From NCBI RefSeq assembly GCF_003148805.1, contig NZ_QGGX01000003.1, positions 186,001 through 250,000 of the forward strand: DNA of 64,000 nt, written 5' to 3'. Position 1 is the stretch's first letter. Every line of letters starts with the position of its first letter. Made by a program: the position numbers and the translations under genes. Source of the stretch: Aminobacter sp. AP02. Lineage in GTDB: Bacteria; Pseudomonadota; Alphaproteobacteria; Rhizobiales; Rhizobiaceae. Positions 36,481 through 45,551 of this stretch are shown here, one piece after another. Below the pieces are notes generated by a model. That model was given only the letters and a program-made list of their open reading frames with translations, did no database searches and was not told the origin of the DNA.

Positions 36481-37583
36481 CGTTTTCTAGGCTTTCCGAG
36501 AATGATTGCGGCGCGCAGGCCATCGCGGCCGAACTGCGCCATGCGCATGAAGATGTCGTAGGGAACGGGAATGTTGGCGGCGTCCGACGCGGTCTCGCGC
36601 TGCTCGTCTTCGATCCAAGGGTCATGGATCAGGATGTGGCCACCATCATCGCCGATGGCCAGCACCCAGTGCGGCACTTTCTTGCCGAACATCAGGAAGC
36701 CCGAGATCAGCACCAGCACGAGCTTGCCTTCAGCCAGCTTGCCCCTGATGTCATCCAGGGAAAACGGGCGGTAAGTCACTGGAATGGCGTATTTGTCGGC
36801 GCGGTTGCGGAAGTCGGCCTGCGCCAATTCCATCACCCGGCGTTTTTCGGCGCTACGCACCGACTGCAAGAACAGCGCGCCTTCGGCGGAAACAAAGATT
36901 TCGGTTCCCAGCCCGGCCTCATGCGCCGCCACCGCCAGCCCGAAGGGCTCGCAACCGCCCGGCCCCGACATCATGAAAATCGTCGTTGCCTCGCGCCACA
37001 GCCTGATCTCCATCACCGGATCGGGCACGAAGGCGCGGTCGAAATTGGCCATCGCCATCATCAGGCAGCACGGACCGCAGGTGAAATCGCAGGTCTGGGC
37101 GTAAAACGGCACCTTCGTCGCCACTGGAACGTCGCCGCGCAGCGTCTTTTCGTAGCGCAGCGCGGTCATGCCGTCTTCGTAGTAGCCGGGCTCCTGGCCG
37201 ATCTTGTGATAGCCGTTCTGCTCGTAAAGCCGGATGGCGCGGGCATTGTCCTCGCGCACCTCAAGCCGCAGCATCATGCGTCCGTGCTCATAGGCAACTT
37301 GTTCGGCCGCATCGAGCAGGCCGCGGCCGATGCCCTTGCCGCCGAAATCCGGCGCAATGGCAAAGGAATAGAGCCGCGCGACGCCGCTGCCCTTGCGAAA
37401 CAGCACCATGGCGTAGCCGGCGACGCGGCCATCGCTTTCGGCGACAAGGGCTTGAGCGGTTTCATGGTCGACCAGCTGGCGGAATGACCGGCGCGAGATC
37501 CTGTCGCCTTCAAAGACGGCGTTTTCGATGGCGCAGAGCGCATCGACATCATCTGCGCGGGCCGTACGAACGTCGGCAGCCAT
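36477..37583 (-). CDS. GNAT acetyltransferase fused to papain-like (C39-type) peptidase
   Basis: A 368-aa fusion. Residues 1-150 are a GNAT N-acetyltransferase, with the acetyl-CoA loop region FGGKGIGRGLL and NARAIRLYEQNGYHKIG. Residues 155-368 are a cysteine-peptidase-like domain, with Gln163 and Cys169 in YAQTCDFTCGPCC and a likely catalytic His in VPHWVLAIGDD followed by Asp in HDPW. It is made just before the RimK-like ligase, an arrangement predicted in comparative genomics to make and trim a peptide tag or metabolite. The biochemical role is not known. Confidence 0.85.
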   Translation of the reverse strand: MAADVRTARADDVDALCAIENAVFEGDRISRRSFRQLVDHETAQALVAESDGRVAGYAMVLFRKGSGVARLYSFAIAPDFGGKGIGRGLLDAAEQVAYEHGRMMLRLEVREDNARAIRLYEQNGYHKIGQEPGYYEDGMTALRYEKTLRGDVPVATKVPFYAQTCDFTCGPCCLMMAMANFDRAFVPDPVMEIRLWREATTIFMMSGPGGCEPFGLAVAAHEAGLGTEIFVSAEGALFLQSVRSAEKRRVMELAQADFRNRADKYAIPVTYRPFSLDDIRGKLAEGKLVLVLISGFLMFGKKVPHWVLAIGDDGGHILIHDPWIEDEQRETASDAANIPVPYDIFMRMAQFGRDGLRAAIILGKPRKR

Positions 37584-37776
37584 GCGGATCCGAGAACCTC
37601 GTCTGGGCAGAAGAGAGCCCTAAGGAAACACCCCTGCGAAGCACTCATGCGCTCGCCGTGCCAGCGCAGTCACGCCTCGATTCGGGCCTTATTGTGACAT
37701 GGCCGACAGGTGGCTGGGCATATGAATCTGATAGGGAAATGCTCTCGGCCGCAACGCCGCAAGCAACGTCGCATTG

Positions 37777-38190
37777 CTATTTCAGCGCAACGGCGTAGGC
37801 GGCAGGTTCGGTCTCATGGCGGTCTTGATCGAACTGGGCCGCTCCAGGCAGTGGCCCGAGCCAATGCTCGCGCCGCTTGACCCAGAGCTCGTAGTCAGGA
37901 ACCAGGTCGGTCGGAACTTCGTCCAGGCTGCCGATCGTCACTTCTGCCTCGCCATCGCTCAGCCATGCAACGCGGCCGCCGCAGGTCGTACAAAAGGTTC
38001 GGTTGGCATAGGTGCTGGTGTAGCCGGTCTCCTGCTCGAAGGCTTCGATTGGCCACACCGCATAGGCCGCAAACGGCGCGCCGCTGCTTTTCCTGCAGTC
38101 AGTGCAATGGCAGATACCCACCCGCAGCGGCTCGCCGCTCACGCGGAACGTCACACCACGGCAAAGACAGCTTCCGGAGCGGATTGGCAT
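37777..38190 (-). CDS. GFA family protein (fourth copy, outside the tandem array)
   Basis: A 137-aa GFA-fold zinc protein with GSCLCRGVTF, CHCTDCRKSSGAPF and FCTTCGGRVAW. It is shorter than, and clearly diverged from, the three copies at 19.5-21 kb, so it is an independent family member rather than a recent duplicate. ATG 38190 gives the usual start. About 190 bases on either side hold no recognisable gene. Confidence 0.9.
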   Translation of the reverse strand: MPIRSGSCLCRGVTFRVSGEPLRVGICHCTDCRKSSGAPFAAYAVWPIEAFEQETGYTSTYANRTFCTTCGGRVAWLSDGEAEVTIGSLDEVPTDLVPDYELWVKRREHWLGPLPGAAQFDQDRHETEPAAYAVALK

Positions 38191-38390
38191 AGCGACAGGA
38201 TCCTGCACGGCAAGTCTCCTTTTCGAACAAACGGCGGCATGCGCTGGTTTGTTCCCCAAGAGAACCTGCCTCGCTGCAATTCCCCCGCGACATCTGGCGA
38301 TGACCAGCGAATGGGCGGCCTGCGGGAAAACGTATCAGTCCGTGAAAGTGTCCCCTGCCTGCAATCGGTGCGTCGGGCGTAACCTGCAGC

Positions 38391-39185
38391 CTATGACCGC
38401 GCCATCCCCGCGCCGGCGATCAACTGCTTGTAGGCATCCTTGGCCACCACCCCCATCTGCTCCGCGGGCAGCGTGCCGACGATGACGCAGCCATAACCCT
38501 TGTCCTGCCAGTAGACAGCCTCGGGACCACCGCTGGCGAGCGTGACCGTGCCCTTCGAGCGCTCGGTGCCTTCTGTGGTGACATAGACCGAAATCCGGTT
38601 GCCCTCGGCGTCGGCATAAAGCATCAGCGCGGCCGTGCTGCCATTCGCTGGAACGAGGCGTCCGCCCAGAAGCTTGAAGCCGTTGTTGCTGAGGTCGGGC
38701 GCCACCAGCTTCAGCCCGGTGCGCTTGGACAGCCACCCGGTCAGATAAGCCTGGTCGCTGCCATCGACCTCGACGGGCCTGTTCTTGTCGGCGGCGAAGG
38801 TCTGGTGCGCGGCGATCGCCAGCTGGGCCATGCGGTCGTCGTCGTCGGGATCAGAGCCATGAACGCTTGCACCGGCAAAGTAACCACCAAGACCACCGGC
38901 GACCAGCAGTGCCGCAGCGGCGGCCATGCGCCAGCGCTGGGGTGCCTCCTTGCGCTTGGGCGCTTCGCCATTGATAGCCGCTTCGAGCCGTGAAGGAATA
39001 TTTTCGTCGAGCACCCCGGCAAAGACGTCGCGCAATGCCGAATTGTCGGCGGCATAACGCTGGCTTCGCGCCTTCATGTCGGGATTGGCCTCCAACCAGG
39101 CCTGATAGGCGGCGCGTTCGTCCTCTGGCAGCTCGCCGTCGAGTGCCAGGTGGATATCGCGATCGGTAAAGGCGCGCGCGCTCAT
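38391..39185 (-). CDS. Transmembrane anti-sigma factor
   Basis: A 264-aa protein. An N-terminal cytosolic sigma-binding helix bundle (DIHLALDGELPEDERAAYQA) is followed by one membrane helix (about 86-104) and a periplasmic domain (about 105-264). The ATG overlaps the sigma factor stop by ATGA, the standard arrangement of ECF sigma/anti-sigma pairs. It probably holds the sigma factor at the inner membrane until a periplasmic signal, which is unknown. Confidence 0.88.
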   Translation of the reverse strand: MSARAFTDRDIHLALDGELPEDERAAYQAWLEANPDMKARSQRYAADNSALRDVFAGVLDENIPSRLEAAINGEAPKRKEAPQRWRMAAAAALLVAGGLGGYFAGASVHGSDPDDDDRMAQLAIAAHQTFAADKNRPVEVDGSDQAYLTGWLSKRTGLKLVAPDLSNNGFKLLGGRLVPANGSTAALMLYADAEGNRISVYVTTEGTERSKGTVTLASGGPEAVYWQDKGYGCVIVGTLPAEQMGVVAKDAYKQLIAGAGMARS

Positions 39186-39700
39186 TTCTCGACGATCCTT
39201 ATCGTCCGGCGGCGTGCCTGATCGTCAAGCAGCCCCCGCAGTTCCTCACGTCCGCGCGCTATGCGCGACATCAGCGTACCGGCCGGCACGCCCAGCATCA
39301 TTGCGGCCTCGGCATAGGAAAATCCCTCGATGGCGACCATCACCAGCGCTGCGCGCCGGTCGGGACTGATCGCCTGGAGCGCATCGATGATCTCGCGCGA
39401 TGCAACACTTTCCGACTGCATGGCAGGTGTCGCAAGCGCTTCGCCGGCGTCAAGCGGCAGCATTGTCGCCTCGCCACGCCGGTTCACCTTGCGCATTTGG
39501 TCGATGAACAGATGATGCATGATCGTAAACAGCCACCTCCTGGGGTTCTCTCCGGTTCGCCAGTTGTCCATGCGCAGCAGCGCGCGCTCTAGGCAGTCCT
39601 GGACGAGATCATCGGCGGCATCGCGGTCGCGCAGAAGCGCGCGCGCATACCGGCGCAGACGCGGAATCTCCTGAAGTATCGCTGCCTTCTTTTCTTCCAT
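39182..39700 (-). CDS. ECF RNA polymerase sigma factor
   Basis: A 172-aa group 4 sigma factor with region 2 (LRRYARALLRDRDAADDLVQ, NPRRWLFTIMHHLFIDQMRK) and region 4 (GFSYAEAAMMLGVPAGTLMS). ATG 39700 is used; TTG 39715 is possible because GAGGG lies four bases before it. A GGGAATAA-17-CGTT element at 39815-39841 points to autoregulation. The partner anti-sigma is directly downstream and coupled. Confidence 0.9.
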   Translation of the reverse strand: MEEKKAAILQEIPRLRRYARALLRDRDAADDLVQDCLERALLRMDNWRTGENPRRWLFTIMHHLFIDQMRKVNRRGEATMLPLDAGEALATPAMQSESVASREIIDALQAISPDRRAALVMVAIEGFSYAEAAMMLGVPAGTLMSRIARGREELRGLLDDQARRRTIRIVEK

Positions 39701-39814
39701 GACCGAGGTTCGCAAGTCGCCCTCTGAAGATGCCGATTGAACGCGCCTTGTGAGCGCGGCGCAAGCATTCTGACTGTTGGCGCCTTGCCACCCCAGTCAC
39801 CCAAGCACAAAACC

Positions 39815-39841
39815 AACGCCCGGGGCGGCGGGTTTATTCCC
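39815..39841 (-). promoter_or_regulatory. ECF-type promoter upstream of the sigma gene
   Basis: On the minus strand GGGAAT, a 17-base spacer and CGTT match the common ECF sigma pattern (GGAAT/GGAAC, then CGTT/CGTC). It is about 115 bases upstream of the sigma start and points toward it, as expected for positive autoregulation. Confidence 0.65.
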
Positions 39842-39936
39842 GACACATCAGATTTCTTGAAGCATTGGGCTAGTTCAATTGATTTTGAACATTGCGCCGG
39901 ATCGGATAGAAAAGCGCCTCCACCGGAGAAGCGACG

Positions 39937-41178
39937 ATGACGGCAGCAGCGGCAACCAGCAGGTCGAACGCCAGCGTTCCCTGGCTCATCATCATCTGCG
40001 GCTGCCTGATCGCTGCGCTGACCTTCGGCCCGCGCTCGGCGATGGGCTTCTTCCAGCTTCCGATGCTTGCCGAAAAGGGATGGGACCGCACCACCTTCGG
40101 CCTCGCCATGGCGATCCAGAACCTGTGCTGGGGCCTTGGCCAGCCGATCTTCGGCGCTATCGCCGACAAGTTTGGCAGCTGGCGCGTACTGACGCTTGGT
40201 GCTGTCCTGTATGCGCTCGGCCTTTATCTGATGGCCCATGCCGACAGTGCCGCGATGCTTCATCTGAGCGGCGGCGTCCTGGTCGGCCTCGGCGTTGCCG
40301 CCGGCTCGTTCAGCATCGTTCTGGCGGCTTTTGCGCGCAACACCAACCCGCAGAACCGCTCCATGGTGTTCGGCATCGGCACCGCAGCCGGCTCGGCCGG
40401 CATGTTCATCTTCGCCCCGATCAGCCAGGGCCTGATCGACGCCTATGGCTGGTCCGACACCCTCGTCTACATGTCGATCGCCATGCTCGTCATCCCGGTG
40501 CTGGCGATCCCCCTGGTCGGCAACGCGCGTTCGGGCAAGGTATCGCAAGTCGAGATCGAACAGACGCTCGGCCAGGCGCTATCCGAAGCCTTCGGCCACA
40601 AGAGCTACCTTCTGCTCGTCTCCGGATTTTTCGTCTGCGGCTTCCAGGTCGCCTTCATCACCGCCCATTTCCCCGCCTATATCAGGGACATCGGCATCGA
40701 CGCACGTTATGCCGTCATCGCGCTCGCGTTGATTGGCTTCTTCAACGTCATTGGCTCGCTCGCTTCGGGCATCATCGGCCAGAAATACTCAAAGCCGCAC
40801 TTCCTGGCCTGGATCTACATCGCCCGCTCGGTGCTGGTGACGGCCTTCCTGCTGTTGCCGCAGACGCCCACGAGCGTCGTGGTCTTCGCCATCATCATGG
40901 GCCTGCTGTGGTTGTCGACCGTGCCGCCGACCAACGGCCTGGTGGCCATCATGTTCGGCACCCGCCATCTCGGCATGCTCGGCGGCATCGTGTTCTTCTC
41001 GCACCAGATCGGCTCGTTCCTCGGCGTCTGGCTTGGCGGCTACCTCTACGACCATTTCGGATCCTATGATCCGGTCTGGTGGCTCGGCGTAATCCTTGGC
41101 CTGTTCGCCGCCGCCGTCCACTGGCCGATCAAGGAACGCCCCGTCGCACGGCGGGCAGTGCTGGCGCCGGCGGAATAG
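39937..41178 (+). CDS. MFS transporter
   Basis: A 413-aa major facilitator with 12 hydrophobic helices and the loop motif GAIADKFGSWR between helices 2 and 3. The N-terminal region GCLIAALTFGPRSAMGFFQ and the overall pattern are those of the oxalate/formate antiporter or OFA-like MFS branch that transports monocarboxylates; the substrate is uncertain. GGAG lies upstream of ATG 39937. Its stop touches the convergent BA14K-like gene. Confidence 0.9.
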   Translation: MTAAAATSRSNASVPWLIIICGCLIAALTFGPRSAMGFFQLPMLAEKGWDRTTFGLAMAIQNLCWGLGQPIFGAIADKFGSWRVLTLGAVLYALGLYLMAHADSAAMLHLSGGVLVGLGVAAGSFSIVLAAFARNTNPQNRSMVFGIGTAAGSAGMFIFAPISQGLIDAYGWSDTLVYMSIAMLVIPVLAIPLVGNARSGKVSQVEIEQTLGQALSEAFGHKSYLLLVSGFFVCGFQVAFITAHFPAYIRDIGIDARYAVIALALIGFFNVIGSLASGIIGQKYSKPHFLAWIYIARSVLVTAFLLLPQTPTSVVVFAIIMGLLWLSTVPPTNGLVAIMFGTRHLGMLGGIVFFSHQIGSFLGVWLGGYLYDHFGSYDPVWWLGVILGLFAAAVHWPIKERPVARRAVLAPAE

Positions 41179-41613
41179 TCAGCTGCAGAAAAAGCGGCGG
41201 CCGCCGTCACCAATGAAGGTGTTGCTGCGCCGGTCATAACCATAGCGCTGGTGGCATGGCGTGTTCCACTTTTCGCGCCGACGTTCCTTGGCATTCTGCT
41301 CGGCCGCGGATCCGGCAATGATAGCGCCGACGGCAAGGCCCAAAATGCCAAGGCCGATCGCGGCTTCGACGTCGCGGTCCTTGTCGCGCTTGCGCCGTTC
41401 GTGGCGACCCTGACGCTCGCGCCACCGCTCGCACTGCCGCCGTTCATAGCGGTCGCGCGGCCAGGCACAGTCGATGTCATCGTCATCATCGTCGTAATAG
41501 TGGCCGCCGACCAGTTGTATCGACGCGCCGGCGTTTGAGCTGCCGGCTTGCGCCGGAAAACTGGCAAGCAGGCTCGCGGCCAGCAGGCCGGCAAGCGGTT
41601 TTGCAAACATCAT
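41179..41613 (-). CDS. BA14K-like exported protein
   Basis: A 144-aa protein with a Sec signal peptide (about 1-23, ending PAQA), an Asp-rich stretch, an Arg-rich linker, one hydrophobic helix (about 86-103) and a C-terminal motif CHQRYGYDRRSNTFIGDGG. The end resembles the C-terminal motif of BA14K lectin-like immunogenic proteins of Rhizobiales. It shares its stop boundary with the MFS gene. Confidence 0.75.
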   Translation of the reverse strand: MMFAKPLAGLLAASLLASFPAQAGSSNAGASIQLVGGHYYDDDDDDIDCAWPRDRYERRQCERWRERQGRHERRKRDKDRDVEAAIGLGILGLAVGAIIAGSAAEQNAKERRREKWNTPCHQRYGYDRRSNTFIGDGGRRFFCS

Positions 41614-41779
41614 CGCTCTCTCTTTCCAAGAACCGCCCTATCATCGAAGACAGGCCGATTGGGAGTTGGATCTGTCTTCGATGCGTTGGATGGTGCCGTG
41701 TGTCCTCCCTGGAGGCAAAGGACGCGTCAGCACCGGGGACCAGTGTTCGAAAATCGCTGCGGATCTTCGGCAGGTAGGC

Positions 41780-42412
41780 CTAGAAGCGGTAGTTCAGGCC
41801 GAGCTTGACGCTGTGGCTGGCGGCGTCGACGCTGGTGCGGGTGCCGCCCTTGAGCACGGCGTTGACGTCGCCGTAATTGACGTAGTTGTATTCCGCACGG
41901 GCCGAGATACCGCCGGCGAAGGCCTGCTCGACACCGCCGCCGATCAGGTAGCCGCCTTCCCACTTGTCTTCGGAAATGACATTGCCCTTGGCCTTGAACT
42001 TGGCCATGGAGTAGCCGGCCGTGCCGTAGACCAGCGTGCGGTCGAGGCTGACGCCCGCGCGGGCCTTGGCCGCACCATTCCAGGTGCGCCGGAGTTCGGC
42101 ACCGCGACCGAGATCGTATTTCGACCCGCCAGAATAGCTGCCTTCGAGCTCGGCGCCGTAGACCATGACGCCGGACTGGAAGTTGGTGCCGACCTGGCCG
42201 CCGAACTGGGTGCTGCTCTTGTCAGCGAACGGATTGGGAAAACCGGAAGATGCGCTGCCGAGATGAATACCGGCATACATGCCCGACCAGTCATAGGGCG
42301 CATCGGAAAACTGCTGCGGTGCGTAGTTCTGGGCCACATCCGCGGCCATCGCGGGCATGGCAAAAGGCGCTAGGCCAGCGAATACAACGAAAAACAGATT
42401 TCGCTTGGACAT
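41780..42412 (-). CDS. Outer-membrane beta-barrel protein (Omp25/RopB type)
   Basis: A 210-aa protein with a signal peptide (about 1-23) and an eight-stranded beta-barrel of the Omp25/Omp31 type common in Rhizobiales. Typical strands are seen in WSGMYAGIHLG, GVMVYGAELEGSY and the terminal HSVKLGLNYRF, which ends in an aromatic residue as required for BAM insertion. A GGAGC precedes ATG 42412. It is a structural or permeability surface protein. Confidence 0.9.
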   Translation of the reverse strand: MSKRNLFFVVFAGLAPFAMPAMAADVAQNYAPQQFSDAPYDWSGMYAGIHLGSASSGFPNPFADKSSTQFGGQVGTNFQSGVMVYGAELEGSYSGGSKYDLGRGAELRRTWNGAAKARAGVSLDRTLVYGTAGYSMAKFKAKGNVISEDKWEGGYLIGGGVEQAFAGGISARAEYNYVNYGDVNAVLKGGTRTSVDAASHSVKLGLNYRF

Positions 42413-42663
42413 GATAATTCTTGCTCCGACATCTTAGTTGGGCTGCGAAGCAAGTGCTCCGCAGCCCGTTGACGGGGCATCGACGCGGCGGCAACGGGGG
42501 GAGTAACCCGCCTGCGAAGTCCCGTGCACCATATCCTTGGTTGCGAGCGGAACCTGCGCCTTCTGCATTGCAGCAACATTGCATCGAATATAATAAAATC
42601 AATTATTTATCGGTAATCTTTCAGTAATCTTCATTAAGCCATCCTTGCATCGCGCATGGTTCC

Positions 42664-45408
42664 CTACCGGGCCGAGCGGGTCAGCAGCCGCTGGTAAAAC
42701 AGCCCGATCCCAATCAGCACCGCGCCAAGTCCGATGAAGGACAATGCCCGCAGAACGCCTTCGAGTTCGGACATGTCGAACAGGAAGACCTTGGCCACCG
42801 CGATCGAGATCAACACCGCCGAGGCAATGCGCAGGACCTGCGACTTCAACATAACGCCGGCGACCAGCAACCCGACGCCCATGGCCAGCCACAGTGCCGA
42901 ATAGGTGTAGGTCTCGACCTGACCGAGGCCGGCCCACAGGCCGATATGTTCACCCTGGAACAGCCGCCTGACCGATAGCGTGGCATAGGCGAAGGCGAGC
43001 AGTGCCGCTGCCAGCGCCAGCATCGCCGAATACCATTTCGGCCGCTTGCCCCTGGCGTAAAACGCCAGTGCCGCCGCCGCGGCGGCCGGCAGCAGATAGG
43101 CAAGGAACAGCAGGTTGAAGAAGATAATCTGGCCCGTGCCTTCGTCGGTGACCAACGGGTTGAGCACCAAAAAGTGCTGGGCAAGGATGAACAGCACCGA
43201 AAGCACGCCCATGCCGAGCGAGCCGTAGCGCAGCACGGCACTTGGCGAGCGCATGTCGAGCGCCACCATGATGGCCGCGCCGCCGAGCGAGATCAGCGTG
43301 TAGATCGCCTGCTCGGCCAAGGTCGGGGCATTGGAGGTGATGACCCCGCCATTCATCGCGTGGCGAACCAGCATCGCCACCGTCAGCAGCGAAAACAGCG
43401 CCGCCACCGCTTCCATGACCAGCCGCGGCCGGCCGTTGGTGGTACGCGCCAGCTGCCAGGCGGCGAAACCGAAGGCGAGTGCGGGGATGCCGTAGCCCGG
43501 CAACAACCAGTTGAACACCGGCGTCCTGCCCAGGACATCCGCTCCGACGATGGTGGGATCGAAGGTTACCCGCGCGAGCACGGCGATCGCCACGGCGACG
43601 CAGAGCCAGCCGAGCACCGGATAAGTCCGCACGCGGGTCGCCAGTGCCGGCACGATAGCGGCCAGTCCAAGCAGCACTGTGGTCAAGCCGGAGCCGAACC
43701 CCATATGCAGGGCCAGCAACAGCGCCACCCCTGCCCCAACGAAGGCGAAGGAGACGGCCGGACCGCCGATCAGAGGCGGCTGTTCGCCGCGTGCGATCCA
43801 CTCACCGCCTGCGACAAAAGCAGCGACGAGCGCCGCGGCAATGAGCGCGCGCGGAACATCGCGATCAAGGTTGCCATAGGCGACCCAGAGCGAAAACAGC
43901 ACCACCAAAGGTATGACAACGCCCCATCCGGCCCAGCTTGCCGCACGCGAGGGTGCTGTCACCGCTTGCCGCCTGGCACTCGAGAAGCCGGTGGCGGCGA
44001 AGACCAGTCCCAGCCCCCAGCCGATGCGTGTCAGCGTCGAACCGAAAAGCTCGATCGGCAGCCCCTCGACCGTCAAACCGCCGATCGGCAATTCCAGGTC
44101 GAACGTGCCGCCGATGGCATTGCGCAGATAGATGAGCACCACGGCAAAGCCGGCCGCAAAAAGCATGGACAGGGCCGCCGGGCGATAAAGCGCGACCGCC
44201 AGCATGCCGAGCAGCAGAAGCGTGCCGCGCAGCGGGCCTCCAAGGGCGGCATAGGTCGGGTGGATGAACAGCACCAGCGCGGTGACGGCAACGAAGAACG
44301 CCGGCACCATCGACGGCCAGTCGAGTTCTGCCTCTTCGCTGCGTCCGAGCCACAGCCATGTCAGGGCGGCAAGCGTCACGGCGCTCATGAACAGGATGAT
44401 GGCGAAGCTGACCAGCGGCGCATCGGCTAGGTAGAGCAGCGTCCACAGGCCGGTGCCGATGAAGGCAGCCCCGATCAGCAGCGACCATCGGCGGGTGCGG
44501 GCGACGGCTGCTGTCGCAACCAGAACGATGGCGAGGTAGCCGAAGAGCGCCCAGTAGTTCGGTGCCGTCGACGAAACCAGCACAGGTGTCACCAGCGAGC
44601 CGAGCAGTCCCAGGCCGGCCAGCGCCTGTCCATGCGCAAGGGCCGCGGCAATCGTCGCCACACCGACGATGCCCAAAAGAACGAAGGCAGGGCCGGCACC
44701 GATGAAGCCGTATATGCCGTGGGCGGCATAGATGGTACCGAACAAGGTGAAAGCGCCCGCCGCCGTCAGGATCGCCGGAATGTAAGCGCTGTCGCCATTT
44801 TGAATCGGCACGCGGAAGCCAGTGCGGCGGATGAATTCGCCGCCGCCGACCAGGATGAGGCCGAACAGCGCGGCCATGGTCAGCCGGGCGCCTGGGCCAA
44901 AGAAGCCGGATTCGATCGAATAGCGGATCAGGAAGACGCCGCCGAAAGCCAGCGCCAGGCCACCGACCCACACCGCCCAGCGCGTGCCGAGCGCGGTTTC
45001 GATGTCAGGCCCTGCGCGGGCCGGAGCCTCTGGCGGTAGCGCTTGCGCCGTCGTGTCGCGCAACGTCCACGATCCGGGCTCGGCGGCATCGGCCCCGGCA
45101 GTCGCCGCCAAGGGCAATTCTTCCACTGCCGCAGCGTCGGTTGTTGCCGCGTCCGTCCTTGCCACCGGCTCTGCTGCTATCGACTGCTCGGCCATCGCCG
45201 CAGCCAGCGCCTCGGGCGCGATCGGTGCGCTGACTGTCTCAGCCTGCGTCTCCGCCGCCTTCACACTCGGCGTGGGCACCGTCCCTGACAGCACGAGCGA
45301 GCGCAGCGCACCCAGTTCGCGTTCGAGCAGTCCAAGTCTGCTTTGCTGCTTCGACACGATGATGATCAGCGCGACAATGGCGATGACGCCCAAAAGGCTC
45401 TCAAGCAT
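42664..45408 (-). CDS. DUF2339 polytopic membrane protein
   Basis: A 914-aa very hydrophobic protein. After one N-terminal helix and a coiled-coil/Ala-rich linker (about 1-145), about 25 membrane helices follow, starting at RWAVWVGGLALAFGGVFLI. This matches the DUF2339 family, whose function is unknown. It starts 26 bases after the 38-aa ORF downstream of recO and may belong to the same transcript. Confidence 0.9.
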   Translation of the reverse strand: MLESLLGVIAIVALIIIVSKQQSRLGLLERELGALRSLVLSGTVPTPSVKAAETQAETVSAPIAPEALAAAMAEQSIAAEPVARTDAATTDAAAVEELPLAATAGADAAEPGSWTLRDTTAQALPPEAPARAGPDIETALGTRWAVWVGGLALAFGGVFLIRYSIESGFFGPGARLTMAALFGLILVGGGEFIRRTGFRVPIQNGDSAYIPAILTAAGAFTLFGTIYAAHGIYGFIGAGPAFVLLGIVGVATIAAALAHGQALAGLGLLGSLVTPVLVSSTAPNYWALFGYLAIVLVATAAVARTRRWSLLIGAAFIGTGLWTLLYLADAPLVSFAIILFMSAVTLAALTWLWLGRSEEAELDWPSMVPAFFVAVTALVLFIHPTYAALGGPLRGTLLLLGMLAVALYRPAALSMLFAAGFAVVLIYLRNAIGGTFDLELPIGGLTVEGLPIELFGSTLTRIGWGLGLVFAATGFSSARRQAVTAPSRAASWAGWGVVIPLVVLFSLWVAYGNLDRDVPRALIAAALVAAFVAGGEWIARGEQPPLIGGPAVSFAFVGAGVALLLALHMGFGSGLTTVLLGLAAIVPALATRVRTYPVLGWLCVAVAIAVLARVTFDPTIVGADVLGRTPVFNWLLPGYGIPALAFGFAAWQLARTTNGRPRLVMEAVAALFSLLTVAMLVRHAMNGGVITSNAPTLAEQAIYTLISLGGAAIMVALDMRSPSAVLRYGSLGMGVLSVLFILAQHFLVLNPLVTDEGTGQIIFFNLLFLAYLLPAAAAAALAFYARGKRPKWYSAMLALAAALLAFAYATLSVRRLFQGEHIGLWAGLGQVETYTYSALWLAMGVGLLVAGVMLKSQVLRIASAVLISIAVAKVFLFDMSELEGVLRALSFIGLGAVLIGIGLFYQRLLTRSAR

Positions 45409-45434
45409 GGCCGTTCCCCCTCAGATTGGCCTGC

Positions 45435-45551
45435 TCACCGCGCCGCCGGGTTGGCTGCGGGAAAGCATGTTTCAGTGCCGCAAGCGAGCAGCATGCCGTC
45501 CTTGTCCTTCGGCATCGCCTCGGACAGGGCTGCAATGGGTACTTGGCTCAT
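45435..45551 (-). CDS. Possible 38-aa protein coupled to recO
   Basis: The start ATG (45549-45551) overlaps the recO stop (45548-45550) as ATGA and opens a 38-codon frame beginning [20 protein letters not shown], with two cysteines (ACGTETC) and a TGA at 45435. Coupling geometry favours translation. No homology is recognised. It may equally be a chance overlap. Confidence 0.4.
   Translation of the reverse strand: MSQVPIAALSEAMPKDKDGMLLACGTETCFPAANPAAR

Noticed and set aside
43174-44430. 418-codon rightward frame
   Set aside because: Antisense to the DUF2339 gene; composition of a shadow frame.
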